Positions 11,681 to 22,800 of a stretch of DNA of 64,000 nt are shown here, piece by piece. How positions within the stretch are numbered: position 1 is the stretch's first letter; each line of letters opens with the position of its first letter. Below the pieces are notes generated by a model. That model did not search any database and was not told the origin of the DNA. It was given only the letters and a program-made list of their open reading frames with translations. The DNA comes from Asterias amurensis (Eukaryota > Echinodermata > Asteroidea > Forcipulatida > Asteriidae), in assembly GCF_032118995.1 (NCBI RefSeq), contig NC_092669.1, forward strand, positions 11,208,335-11,272,334, in the 5' to 3' direction. The translations under genes were made by a program, and so were the position numbers.

Positions 11681-12359
11681 GTAAGTAACATCTCTATTAG
11701 TTCATCCACTAAACCTCAGACTAGTAGTTAGTGAACACTTTCTCCAGCTTCAAAACTAACTTGAAATTTCCTTTGCTCAGTTTATGTTTTAAGTGTCATC
11801 GTTAGCTGAGTTTTGTTCTATGTAGGAATTCTTTCACCAATTATGGCAATGTAAAAAAAAATCATAATCATTATCATTGTTTGATTATTTATAAATTTGT
11901 ATAGGCCTAATACCCACTAATTTTTCGTTTTTGTGTAATGATTTTACCAAAAATCACCCAAATTTTATCATCGTTCAAAATCATAACTAACGACAAAAAC
12001 TTTAATTCTAAGCAAGACGATATGAGTCTTTGAGGAACGTGCGTAAAAGCCAAGTTCAATGCCTGAACCCTTGCATTTAATCTTTATAGGCATTTAATCT
12101 TTATTTTTCTCGATGTCAGAGCTGGACACGTTTGATTGTCAAAGCCCGAGTATCCAAACATTTTGCATACAATAACAAACCTGTGCAAATTGTTTGATCA
12201 ATATTGGTCATAAGTTGCAAGAGAATAATGAAAGGGAAAACACTACCGCGTTACTTCAGAGGGAGTCGTTTCTCACAATGTTTTATCCTGTCACCAACTC
12301 TCCATTCATTGTTACCAAGTAAGTTGTTATGCTAACATTAATATTCGTAAAGCTTTGAC

Positions 12360-12903
12360 GTCATTACAGTGGCTCACCCGGGTCAGTGGCTGGCCCGAGG
12401 TGCATGACGTCACCACGAGAGGGTGACGTGACTGATCGTTTAAAGGCAGGGACACTATTGGTAATAATTACTCAAAATATTTATTAGCATAAAAACTATC
12501 TTGGTGACGAGTAATGGGGAGAGGTTGATGGTATAAAACGTTGTGAGAAACGGCTCCTTCTGAAGTGCCATAGTTTTCGAGAAAGAAGTAATTTTCCACT
12601 AATTTGATTTCAAGACCTCAGGTTTAGAACTTGAGGTCTCGAAATCAACCATCTAAACGCACACACCTTCATGTGACAATGATGTTTTTTTCTTTCATTA
12701 TTATCTCGCAAGTTTGAAGACCGATTGAGCTCAAATTTTCACAGGTTTGTTATTTTATACATAGTGTTGAGATACACCAACTGTGAAGGCTAGTTTTTTT
12801 TAAACTTACCAAAAGTGTCCACTGCCTTTAATAACTCTTGTCTCAGGGGCTCTCACCCGAATGAGCACCGCGTGGTCGACACGGGGAAGCTTGTCGAACG
12901 CAC
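12360..12903. repeat. R7 element interrupted by an R1 MITE
   Basis: R7 blocks TTTGACGTCATT, GGTGCATGACGTCACCACGA and GAGTGATCGTTT are separated from TCTTGTCTCAGGGGCTC, ATGAGCACCGCG and GGGAAGCTTGTCGAACGCAC by a complete R1 copy (TTAA 12439-12442 and 12828-12831). In uninterrupted R7 copies (14644-14894) the same point reads CGTTTAATTCTTG, the expected TTAA-like target. Lies in the 5' intron of Kunitz gene 1. Confidence 0.85.
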
Positions 12904-12949
12904 ACAAAGTAATATTTCTCAATAAATTCACTTCCAGATCACCTCCATC

Positions 12950-13710
12950 ATGAAAGTCTTTTGTGCCACCGCTACTCTACTCTTGCTTGTTGGTCTGTTT
13001 GCTGAAACCATCATGGAATCTGAAGCTTCAAGTAAGTATTGAAAGAGGGCGCCCTATACTGAAATTACATCGTATGCAAAGACCTTTTTCGCAAAATTAA
13101 CTGTGGAATGAGGTGCATGTTGGTGGTCTCTACCAGCATGCACCTCATATCAGAGGGAGCCGTTTCTCACAATGTTTTCATAGCTCACAATGTTTTCATA
13201 TTATTATCAACAGCTCTCCACTGCTAGCTAGAAAGTTAGTTTTTATGGTAACAAAACATTAATGAGCAATAACCAATAATTATAGACGATGTGACCTCTG
13301 ACGTCACACGAAAACCATAACATGTTTCGCGCGCATACCGCCGGGCAAAACCTTTGTGTTTTGGCAGCCAGCTAGACAGTACCAGCTAGTACGCAATCTT
13401 ACTGTGACTGCGCAACTCAGTGCCCGGCGAAACATGACGTATAGAGTGTTTTGTCAACAGAGGGCGGTTTGAATGTAAACATAGGTCACATCGTCTAAAG
13501 TGTCCATGCAGTGCCTTTAAAAATAATATGGGTACATTTTTCTTTGCAGATGTTTGCAGCCAAAAAATCGAAACAGGACCTTGCAGAGCGCGGGTTCCTA
13601 GCTGGGGATTCGCGCGTGGTACATGCGTGGAGTTTATCTACGGTGGCTGCGACGGTACGGAGAACCGATTCGACACCCAGGCCGATTGCGAAGCCGAGTG
13701 TGTCCACTAG
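12950..13710 (+). CDS. secreted single Kunitz-domain serine protease inhibitor
   Basis: Coding exons 12950-13031 and 13550-13710 (80 aa). The ATG exon starts after an AG at 12937 and joins the leader ending at 11680. Residues 1-20 form a signal peptide (MKVFCATATLLLLVGLFAET). One Kunitz/BPTI domain spans residues 30-78 with all six cysteines (30, 39, 53, 63, 74, 78), plus FIYGGC. The P1 position after GPC is Arg40, which predicts trypsin-like targets. The C14-C30 type loop is two residues shorter than in BPTI. The domain sits in one phase-1 exon, as is usual for Kunitz modules. The product is likely a secreted fluid-phase inhibitor; target and tissue are unknown. The intron between the exons holds an R6 element ending 52 nt before exon 3. 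An AATAAA lies at 13922. Confidence 0.92.
13281..13500. repeat. R6 MITE, TA flanked
   Basis: Terminal inverted repeats TAGACGATGTGACCT and AGGTCACATCGTCTA. The inner part has CCGCCGGGCAAAACC and TGCCCGGCGAAACATGACG as a second inverted pair. A sister copy lies at 39032-39240. TA flanks and small size suggest a Tc1/mariner-type MITE (inference). Confidence 0.8.
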
Positions 13711-13921
13711 GCGGCACAGCCATGATCTGAACACCACCTAGTCTTGGCCCAAGACGTCAGTGATCGATAGTGGATAGTTATTCGTTGTAAATCGCTACAG
13801 GGCACCTTTTTACGACGGGATTTAACCAACAAGCCAGTCAAAGTGGTTAGAGTCATACCATCAAGATTCCTTTATTCCTTTTATTATGCTCTCTTAACTT
13901 TTGACTTGCAATTGTCGTTAA

Positions 13922-13927
13922 AATAAA
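13922..13927 (+). terminator. polyadenylation signal of Kunitz gene 1
   Basis: AATAAA 212 nt after the stop codon. A diverged direct repeat follows: TTGTGGGGTCCTACTATTAA at 13951 and TTGTGGGGTACTGCTATTAA at 14107. Confidence 0.55.
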
Positions 13928-14643
13928 AGCACACAACCTTGTGTGCGAGGCTTGTGGGGTCCTACTATTAAATTGTTGTTTTATTGTCCCTTTTCTAGAA
14001 CTTCTCTGGCTGTGGTTTAAGTTGAACAACGACAAACTTTATTTGGGTCTAGTGTTGCATTGTGCAAAAGACCAGACAAGAGTAATTCCTTAAGTCCACT
14101 AAGGTTTGTGGGGTACTGCTATTAAATGTTGTTTAATTATTTCCCTTTTCTGTAGAATTCCTCGGTGTGGGGCCAATGTAACTTTCCTGCAATGACTTAT
14201 GAATGGCAGATAAAACAACCAAACTTTAAAATGATCAGTTTTCTTATGATTTGATTTGATTTAATTCACATAGTATTGCTATTACTTGATTGATTGGCAA
14301 CTGACACAAAGACTTTGCCAATTTCTTTAGCTCCGACCTTTGCAACGAGGTATTCATAGTTTCTTTTCGTTCCTGTCGTTTTAAGATGCCTTTGGGTCTT
14401 TCAAAGAAGAAATGTTATTCCTCATTATAAGCAAAAAATCATGTTTGCCAATGAATTATTAGCAGTAAATTTTGACCACGAGAGGGCGTGTGTAAAACAA
14501 ATTTTACGTGATGTCCAACACTAGTAAATCGAACTGTTTTGTTACAATTGTTGTTATTGTTGTATACTTTTTTTCTTTTTCTGGTCATCGATACCCCTAA
14601 AACAACATTATAAGCAGTCAAAACGAGACTAAACTGCAATATT

Positions 14644-14894
14644 GGGTGCGTTCGATAAGCTTCCCTGGGTCGACCCCGGTCTGCCCCCGATGTGTTCGAC
14701 TTGCTTTGACGTCATTCCATGGCTTACCCAGGTCAGCCCCACGTGCCCTGCATGTGGAGTGGGTCATTTGGGGGCTGGCCCCATGTGCATGACGTCACTG
14801 CTATAGCGGTGAGTGATCATTCGTTTAATTCTTGTCAGGGGCTCACCCGAGTGAGCACCGCGGGGTAGACCCAGGGAAGCTAATCGAACGCAAC
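14644..14894. repeat. R7 element, uninterrupted
   Basis: About 250 bp, from GGGTGCGTTCGATAAGCTTC to GGGAAGCTAATCGAACGC, with two inverted internal blocks (GACGTCAT, CACCCGAGTGAGCACCGCGG). Serves as reference for the interrupted copies at 12360, 41479 and 21530. The target duplication is not clear. Confidence 0.8.
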
Positions 14895-15330
14895 CGTTGT
14901 TGTGTTGAAAACGCCCTCACGCGGTCAGAGTACTGAAGTCACTTCTGTCATGATTTTCTTTAAATAATTGTATTAATTAGCACTTCGCATGAAATTATGC
15001 TAATTACATTCACGCATGCCAACAGACACTATGGTTTGCAAACTACATAGACCATTATTTTTGTCAATAGTTATGTTTGACCAGGTATGAACAATAAATT
15101 AAAACAATTACTGTCTCTAATCATCATTATGCTTTTACCTTGTCGCTATTCAATAATTTGAGTTTGTTTGTTTGTTTGTTTGTTTGTTTCCAAATATCAC
15201 AATCATAAAGTCTTAAAACATACCTGCATTAGGTACAAAGGGTGATGAAGTGGATGGCACCATGAATAAGCCTAGGCATACACCGAGTCAAAGGGTGAAT
15301 TCCGCAAAGAGTTTACTCTCCACTGCCTTC
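14895..15330. other. intergenic stretch with a TTTG microsatellite
   Basis: AT-rich. A tetranucleotide TTTG run lies at 15164-15189. No gene supported. Confidence 0.6.
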
Positions 15331-15332
15331 AA

Positions 15333-15697
15333 AAAGGCAGTGGACACTATTGGTAATTGCCAAAGACCAGTTTTCCCGCTGTATCATGCATGAAATAACA
15401 AACCTGTGAAAATTTGAGCTCGATTGGTCGTCAAAGTTGCGAGATAACTATGAAAGAAAAGAAAAAACACCCTCTGTCACACGAAGTTGTGTGCTTTCAG
15501 ATGCTTGATTTCGGGACCTTAATTCTAAATCTGAGGTCTCGAAATCAAACTCGTGGAAAATTACTTCTTTCTCGAAAACTACGTCACTTCAAAGGGAGCT
15601 GTTTTATACTATCAACCTCTCCCCATTACTCGTAATCAAGAAAGGTTTTATGTTAATAATTATTTTGAGTTATTACCAATAGTGTCCACTGTCTTTT
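15333..15697. repeat. R1 MITE
   Basis: Ends AGGCAGTGGACACTATTGG and AATAGTGTCCACTGTCTTTT, with the usual central hairpin. The terminal TTAA is altered on both sides (TCAA, TTTTAG). Confidence 0.85.
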
Positions 15698-15950
15698 AGA
15701 CTGTTATAATAATATAGTCTAATTTCGACTTAGGACGAGTTACTCGTCCTAACTTAGGACTAGCTTTAAGTTTATAATAATCTAATAAGTTAGGACTAGT
15801 CCTAACTTTTTTTGAAATTGACCCTCACTTAAGTCTATACATTAACGGTTTTTAAGTTTATACCAATTTTAGTATTAATTGATTAATAATGAAAGTTCAA
15901 TGAAAGGTATTATGTATATACAGCAAACATAGCACAATAAATTGTTTGTT

Positions 15951-16334
15951 TTAAAGACTCTGGACACTATTGGTAATTGTCAAAGACCAGTCTTCTCACT
16001 AGGTGTATCTCAACATATGCATAAAATAACAACCTGTGAAAATTTGGGCTCGATTGGTCGTCGGAGTTGCGAGATAACTATGAAAGAAAAAACACCCTTG
16101 TCACACGAAGTTTTGTGCTTTAGATGTTTGATTTCGAGACCTCAAATTCTAAACTTGAGGTCTCGAAATCAAATTCGTCGAAAATAACTTCTTTCTCGAA
16201 AACTACGTCACTTCAGAGGGAGCCGTTTCTCACAATGTTTTATACTATCAACCTCTCCCCATTACTCGTAGCCAAGAAAGGTTTTATGATAATAATTATT
16301 TTGAGTAATTACCAATAGTGTCCACTGCCTTTAA
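15951..16334. repeat. R1 MITE, TTAA flanked
   Basis: TTAA at 15951-15954 and 16331-16334. One end begins AGACTCTGGACACTATTGG, the other ends ATAGTGTCCACTGCCT. The sequence before it (15715-15810) has R9-like runs of CTAACTTAGGACTAG. Confidence 0.88.
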
Positions 16335-16447
16335 TAAATGGGAATAAAACTCAGGCATCGGGCTGTTATTTGCAAAAAATAGTCGTGGTGCAGTTGACAA
16401 CTTTGACCGAACAATTTTATAATTGACCCCTGGTTTTGTCCAAAAAG

Positions 16448-16814
16448 TTAAAGCCATTGGACACTTTCGGTAAACAGTATTGTCCAAAGGCCCACACTTC
16501 GTGTATCACAACTAATATATAAAATAACAAACCTGTGAAAATTTAGGCTCAATCGGTCATCAGAGTCGGGAGAAAATAACGGGAAAACCCACCCAATTTC
16601 CGCACGTATCGCCGTGTCATGACATGTGTTTAAAATAAATCCGTAATTCTCGATAACGAGAATTGATAATTGTTTTAATGTTTTCTCAAAAAGTAAAGCA
16701 TTTCATGGAATAATATTTCAAGAGAAGTCTTTCACCATCACCTTGTGTAAACCCTGTAAATTATTTGTAAATCTGTGAACTTTTTTCTGTCCCGAAAGTG
16801 TATAACGGCTTTAA
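16448..16814. repeat. R3 MITE, TTAA flanked
   Basis: TTAA at 16448-16451 and 16811-16814. Ends AGCCATTGGACACTTTCGGT and a diverged complement (CCCGAAAGTGTATAACGGCT). The central palindrome is TAATTCTCGATAACGAGAATT. Other copies: 31500-31855, 45883-46252, 54855-55228, 57359-57728. Confidence 0.88.
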
Positions 16815-17309
16815 CGAAACATGCACAACTATTAAAAAGGGCTGACAATTTCCTCTTTCCGTTCACCCGAGTTTGTACGATGTTCTGTTTAGAAAACAGA
16901 GTTAAAAAACAACATTTCGTAAAGAAGATCATTATTTTAATCTCACCTGTAACTACTTTATGTGATATCCATAAAAACCATCTGTGATGCAGAAACTAAC
17001 ACAATGAATCAATAATAATTCCCGAGTGAAACCTTTTATATACGGGTCGATTTTGTCACATCAGTTTAACCAACATGATTTATGTTTATATTGGTATCAA
17101 TGCTTGTTTTTTTTTTTTTACACCAAGTTAGGTAAGTTGAAACCTTATTGGCCCAGAAAACACGTCATTTCTTGTGCCTTTCGTTTACATGTATAAACAC
17201 TAGTAGTATTCTTATTTGATGTAGGGCCTATCCCAACATTATGTATAATACAAAATAAATCTGTGAACATTTTGCATGAAGTAACAAAATCTGTGAAAAT
17301 GTTGACTCA
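16815..17309. other. intergenic stretch, nothing recognised
   Basis: AT-rich with a T-run at 17107-17118. Blocks such as AAATCTGTGAACATTTTGC echo MITE arms, but no boundaries are clear. No gene supported. Confidence 0.5.
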
Positions 17310-17310
17310 A

Positions 17311-17765
17311 TATTGACCATTTGCATAAGATTGGGTGGCAGGCCCACACTTTACACATGTAACTATCACTGATATCATTTACATACAAGCTTCTTATTGG
17401 TGGAAAGCCACATTACTGCGTCATATTATTTGCATAAGATCGTGTGAAAGTCCCACACTTAACACATGCCACTATCACTATAGAAAACACACTTCTATTT
17501 GGTGGAAAGCAACATGACTGCGTCATATAATTTACATAAGATCATGTGACAGGCCCGACACTATTAACACATGTCACTGATAACAAACACGCTTCTGATT
17601 GGTCGAATGAGTCATTACTGCGTCAAACTACTTGCATAAGATCGGGTGGCAGGCCCATGCTTTTAACAGTGTCACTGTCATTTATATCATTCACACGCTT
17701 TTGATTGGTTGAAGGGGCAATTTCTGCGTCAAATCATTTGCATACGAGCGCGTGACAGGACCACC
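17311..17765 (+). promoter_or_regulatory. tandem cis-module array upstream of Kunitz gene 2
   Basis: Four units of 101-106 bp start with the ATTGG / GGTGGAAAG block near 17396, 17498, 17598 and 17704. Each also has TGCGTCA (17418, 17519, 17619, 17725) and an octamer-like ATTTGCAT or close variant (17428, 17530, 17630, 17736). A further octamer lies at 17319. Spacing between the three motifs is kept while the linkers vary. The array ends about 60 bp before the TATA box, as does the two-unit version of Kunitz gene 1. NF-Y, CREB/AP-1-type and POU factors would be the classical binders (inference). Confidence 0.65.
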
Positions 17766-17827
17766 TGTTCTGTTAATTGAGTCGGCAAAGTGGTGCTTAC
17801 TTTGAAATGCAACCCGTCAACGAAAAG

Positions 17828-17920
17828 TATATAATAGTCATCTAAACTCTGGCTTGAAACAATTTCATCCAACGAAGCTGTCAATTGTATCGAGAAGTTT
17901 GCTCCGACATCGAGAAAAAG
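17828..17920 (+). promoter_or_regulatory. core promoter and non-coding exon 1 of Kunitz gene 2
   Basis: TATATAATA at 17828-17836. The leader ends at 17920 with AAAAAG and donor GTACAG. It matches the Kunitz gene 1 leader in the shared ACATCGAGAAAAA block. Confidence 0.72.
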
Positions 17921-18007
17921 GTACAGTAAAATTTGTTTTTACGGTGTGGTGCACACTGTGCGGTGTGGCTGTCACGAGTACGGTCTAGTGCACGGGACTC
18001 GAGTTCT

Positions 18008-18140
18008 AGACCTGATTTCATAAAGCTTGTAAGCACATACACTTGCTAAGCACAAAACACTTTTGCTTAGCACTTGGTTATCAGCCAGAGCACCATACAA
18101 CTACCGTTGCTACGACTGGTACCCACTTGCTTAGCCAATA
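18008..18140. repeat. R8 dispersed repeat, partial
   Basis: CTGATTTCATAAAGCTTGTA, TTTTGCTTAGCA and CTGGTACCCACTTGCTTAGC match R8 blocks elsewhere. Lies in the 5' intron of Kunitz gene 2. Confidence 0.6.
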
Positions 18141-18410
18141 AACTGTCTGGAACCAAGTGGCATGTCAGACAACACGACAATACATGGTCGTTCTTGACAT
18201 TCATTCAAATGATTTACCAGAATAATCTCACGGACCCTGGAAATAGAGTCAACATGGCACATAGTTCATTTTAAAACATTACTAAATTTACCGCCAATTA
18301 ATACGTAATGGCCCTCTTCAGAAATGGTCTGATTTTTGTATAGGCCCTTAGTGGAACAAATGAAAGTCCGCATGCTCAAAAAGATACAATTTTATTATCA
18401 ATGATAAGCA

Positions 18411-18525
18411 ATGAAAGTCTGCCACGCTCAACAAGTTGTTCAATATAAAGCCATGCAAGTCTGCACGCTCAACAAGTTGTACAATATAAAGCCATGCAAG
18501 TCTGCACGCTCAACAAGTTGTATAT
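18411..18525 (+). repeat. three-copy tandem repeat, 49-bp period
   Basis: AAGTCTGC.ACGCTCAACAAG followed by TTGT.CAATATAAAGCCATG is repeated, with the third copy cut short. Units 2 and 3 are nearly identical. Lies in the 5' intron of Kunitz gene 2. Confidence 0.85.
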
Positions 18526-19209
18526 TTATTAAAACAATTAAATCAAGTAATAAGCAATTGCCATTATTTAAAAGTAATAATTATTGCAACTTACTGGAAC
18601 GCCAATGAAATGATGCTAGGTGGTTTCGTCGGGCTGTGGCATAGGTGTCATAAGATTCATTAACGGTACATGAACATAAGTCAACTCAAAATTGCTAACC
18701 AAAATAACAGAAAGAACGAAGGACTCAAAACGCGTCTTGCCGCTGTCGCTTCTTGTGCAGGAATGATTTGAGTCAAGCGCTGCCAATGCAGGATAGCGAT
18801 CTGCGCCACACCCTTAACGCCTCAGCGAACTGCAAGTATTCTTTATAGATTGAAGTTACTCTGAAAGTATGGGTAGTTAAGGACAGGAATTCGATGAATT
18901 AAAATAACTACCGAATCAAATGACTGGGTACTTCAAAGTCTGTTGGTTACACTGTCTATGCAGAATTTACAGCTGTATGAAATTGGACCAATTATTTTGG
19001 TTAAAACATCAGAGTGTGTGTTTGAATCCTGATCACGACACTTTCTGCTCTTGAGCAAGGCATAATGAACCACAATTGATTCTGTTAAACACAGGTTTAT
19101 CAAAGCCTTTCACAACAGAGGGGGCTGCTGAGACAGTATTGTGTTGACAAAGTAAACAACATTTGATTACAAACACCCTGTTGACATTAGTCCGGTGTCT
19201 TCATATCTA

Positions 19210-19464
19210 TGGGTGCGTTCGTTAACTTCCCTGGGTCGACCCCGCGGTGCTCACTCGGGTGAGCCCCTGACAAGAGCTAATCGAACGATCACTCACCCTC
19301 TCGTGGTGACGTCATGCACCTCGGGCCAGCCCCAATTGATCCGTTCCACAAGCAGGGCACTTGGGTACTGACCCGGGTGAGCCCCTGGAGTGACGTCAAC
19401 GCTACCCGAACGAATCGGGGGCAGGACCGGGGTCAACCCAGGGAAGCTAATCGAACGCACCCAT
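19210..19464. repeat. R7 element
   Basis: From GGGTGCGTTCGTTAACTTCC to GGGAAGCTAATCGAACGCAC, reverse orientation relative to 14644-14894 (the block CCGCGGTGCTCACTCGGGTG is at the left). Lies in the 5' intron of Kunitz gene 2. Confidence 0.82.
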
Positions 19465-19840
19465 TGAAGGCAATACGAGGTTTTTAAATAGCGCTTTATC
19501 ACACCCCGTTATGGGTGTATCAAAGCACTCGGTATTATTTCCTTGAAGGTATGTGGAGCTATGCCATGAAGTATGATAACTATTCCTTTATGGCATCAGT
19601 ATTAGTGGTTTACAAGGTGCTGTGGCGCAATATGTTGCCACAACAGGAACACCGGGCGAACCCCTTTTCTTTTCGATATTTGCCTTTGCCTATACGTGCT
19701 TTATACAACACACGGGACCAACGGCTTTATGTCCCATCCGAAGGGTGCGGATGTTTGACAAAGACTTCTTGAAAATCTGCATGTTTGACATTAATTTAAT
19801 TTTGTTTTACCATTAACTGCAGGAAAGGATAGCAAACAAC

Positions 19841-22800
19841 ATGAATACCTTATGTGCAACCCTTGCTATGTTCTTGGCCGTGGCTCTAGTCTCCGATGCA
19901 ACGGAAACTGGTAAGTTCATACCAAAAAAAATAGTCAAACTGGTTAAAGGAACACGTTGCCTTGGATCGGACGAGTTGGTCTTTGAAAAGCGTTTGTAAC
20001 CGTTTGTTATAAAATGCATATGATTAGAAAGATATTTTAAAAGTAGAATATAATGATCCACACAAGTATCACTCAAAATGGCGTGGTTTTCCTTTTACTT
20101 CGTCGACTAACACGGTCGGCCATTTATGGGCGTCACATTTTTGACTCCCATTTAATGGCCGACCGTGTTAGTTCGTTAGTTCGCAAAGTAAAAGGAAAAC
20201 CACGCAATTTCGAGGCAAATTTGTATGGATCATTGTATTCTACTTTTAAGACATCTTTCTAACCATAAAAAAAAAAATGCATTTTAAAACAAACGGTTAC
20301 AAACGCTTTTCAAAGACCAACTCGATCGATTAAAGGCAACGTGTTCATTTAAATACGCAACTAAATCAAAAGCTAAATGTAGACTGAATGCACAACTTTT
20401 ATCATTAGTACTTTCCAGTCGAGTGCCAGTCGAAAAACATAAAAAACTATGTGCGGCCCAACGGCTGAGGTCCCAAACGAATTGACCTGGTTCGAGTCCC
20501 GTTGAGCATGACATAATTATTTCCGGGTCATGTGACCCAGATAATACTAGGAAAGTGATTTTGCCTCAGATTTGTTCATGTCAGTTTGAACCATTTATGG
20601 GTCATTTTGAAACAGATTCCCGGGTAAACTTGCCCCAAAATGGGCCAGGCCCAACTATTCCGGATCAGTTTTGACCCTGGAGTTTTTAAAGTGTACGTCA
20701 CAGACCGTTTATACCTAACCTTTCTCGTTATGGGTTTTAGGAACTTGCGATCTGGAGTTAAAACAAGGGCCGTGCAGAGCTGGTTTTAAACGTTGGGGCT
20801 TCGCTGGCGGTAGATGCATCATGTTCACCTATGGTGGTTGCCAGGGAAACGCAAACAACTTTGCAACTGAACAGGATTGCCAGAATACATGTAAGGTTAT
20901 TTAACTATATCCACAATATAATAATATAATTATACACAGATGAAGCGCCAAAATGCAGCTACATGAAACAAAATCGTCTGCTCAGATCTATGGGACACTA
21001 TTACTCAAAATAATTATTAGCGTAAAACCTTTCTTGGTGATGAGTAATGGGGAGAGGTTGATGGTATAAAACATTGTGAGAAACGGCTCCCTCTGAAGTG
21101 CCATAGTTTTCGAGAAAGAAGTAATTTTCCACCAATTTGATTTCGAGACCTCAGATTTAGAACTTGAGGTCTCGAAATCAACCATCTAAACGCACACAAC
21201 TTCGTGTAACGAGGGTGTTTTTTCTTTCATTATTATCTCGCAAGTTCGATGACCGATTGAGCTCAAATTTTCACAGGTTTGTTATTTTATGCGTATGTTG
21301 AGATACACTAACTGTGAAGGCTATTACCAATACTGCCACTACCTTTAATAACACATACGTAATGTTCAAAAGGTCCTTATGTTTAATTCGTTTACAGTTC
21401 AGAAAAAAATGTTCTACAAAAATGTGAATTGTGTCCGCCGGAGATTCAGTTCCCAAAATGGGAAACTAACATGGGCGGGAGAAAAATGATTCGAAAGAGG
21501 GCGCCATCAGAAGTAGTTAGCACACAGGGTGCGTTCGTTTTGCTTCCCTGGGTCAACCCGGTGTGTGACGGTTTTTTTTTTCTAGGACGAACGTGGGTTA
21601 TTATCTGCACACGTTCGTCCTGGAGAAAAAACCCGCCACTCTCCGGAGTCGACCTTGGGAAGCTTAAAGGAACACGTTGCCTTGGATCGGTCGAGTTGGT
21701 CTTTGAAAAGCGTTTGTAACCGTTTTTTATAAAATGCATATGGGTAGAAAGATGTTGTAAAAGTAGAATACAATGATCCACACAAACATGCTTTAAAATT
21801 GCGTGGTTTTCCTTTTACCTCGTCGACTAACACGCCGGCCATTTATGGGGGTCAAAATTTTGACTCCCATAAATTGCCGACGGTGTTAGTTCGCACAGTA
21901 GAACGAAAACCAAGCAATTTCGAGGCAAACTTGTGTGGATCATTGTATTCTACTTTTAAAAGATCTTACCATATGCATTATATAAAAAACGGTTACAAAC
22001 GCTTTTGTTTTGACCAACTCGTCCGATCCAAGGCAACGTGTTCCTTTAACTAACGCACCCATTGTTTGCCGTGTGGGGGACCGAATTTTCGGGGGGGGGG
22101 GGGGGGAGTTCGGGGGGCACCAGAATCTCCTGCATGCCAGACCGGCGTTGTCCTGGCAATAATAATTATGTGCATTATTTTATCAAACTACGTAAACAAT
22201 GGAAACACCTTTTAAGAAGTCTACTGCCACCATTGATCTTTTTTTTAAATAGAATGGCTGCCACGTTGTAAGTTTGCTGCCACCTAGTCCTATATAGGAC
22301 TCCTACTCTGTACACTTAGTAGCTTCCCTGGGTCGACCCGGTGTGTGGCGGTTTTTTTTCCCAGGACGAACGTGGGTAATTATCTGCACACGTTTGTCCT
22401 GGGAAAAAAAGCACGCCACACACCGGGGTCGACCCAGGGAAGCTAAACGAACGCACCCACTGTAGAACAATACGAAAGTGTAAGGCCGCCAGGGCTAGCT
22501 GCCACCTAGCGTTTCAAAGTCTCCTATTAATATTATTGTAACTTTCCTCCCATCTTTGGCAGGCGTCTGTGCTCAACCCAAAGATGAAGGTCCGTGCCGC
22601 ATGGCCGAGGAACGATGGTATTTTGCTGATGGCGAATGCAGCACGTTCATATACGGTGGCTGTCAAGGCAACGCAAACAACTTTCATTCATTGAAAGACT
22701 GCCAGGGTACCTGCTACGGTAAGCAGATTGTGAAGTTTTATTGGTCCGTATTCCAATCACGTGATGTTATCGACGCATGTTCAGGCCTGTTTATTATGCT

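Noticed and set aside
13495-13741. Plus frame 13511-13741 and minus frame over Kunitz exon
   Set aside because: Shadows of the Kunitz frame, which has all six cysteines and a signal peptide.
17311-17765. CRISPR-like spaced repeats
   Set aside because: Repeats are diverged, about 100 bp in period and made of promoter-type motifs in an animal genome.
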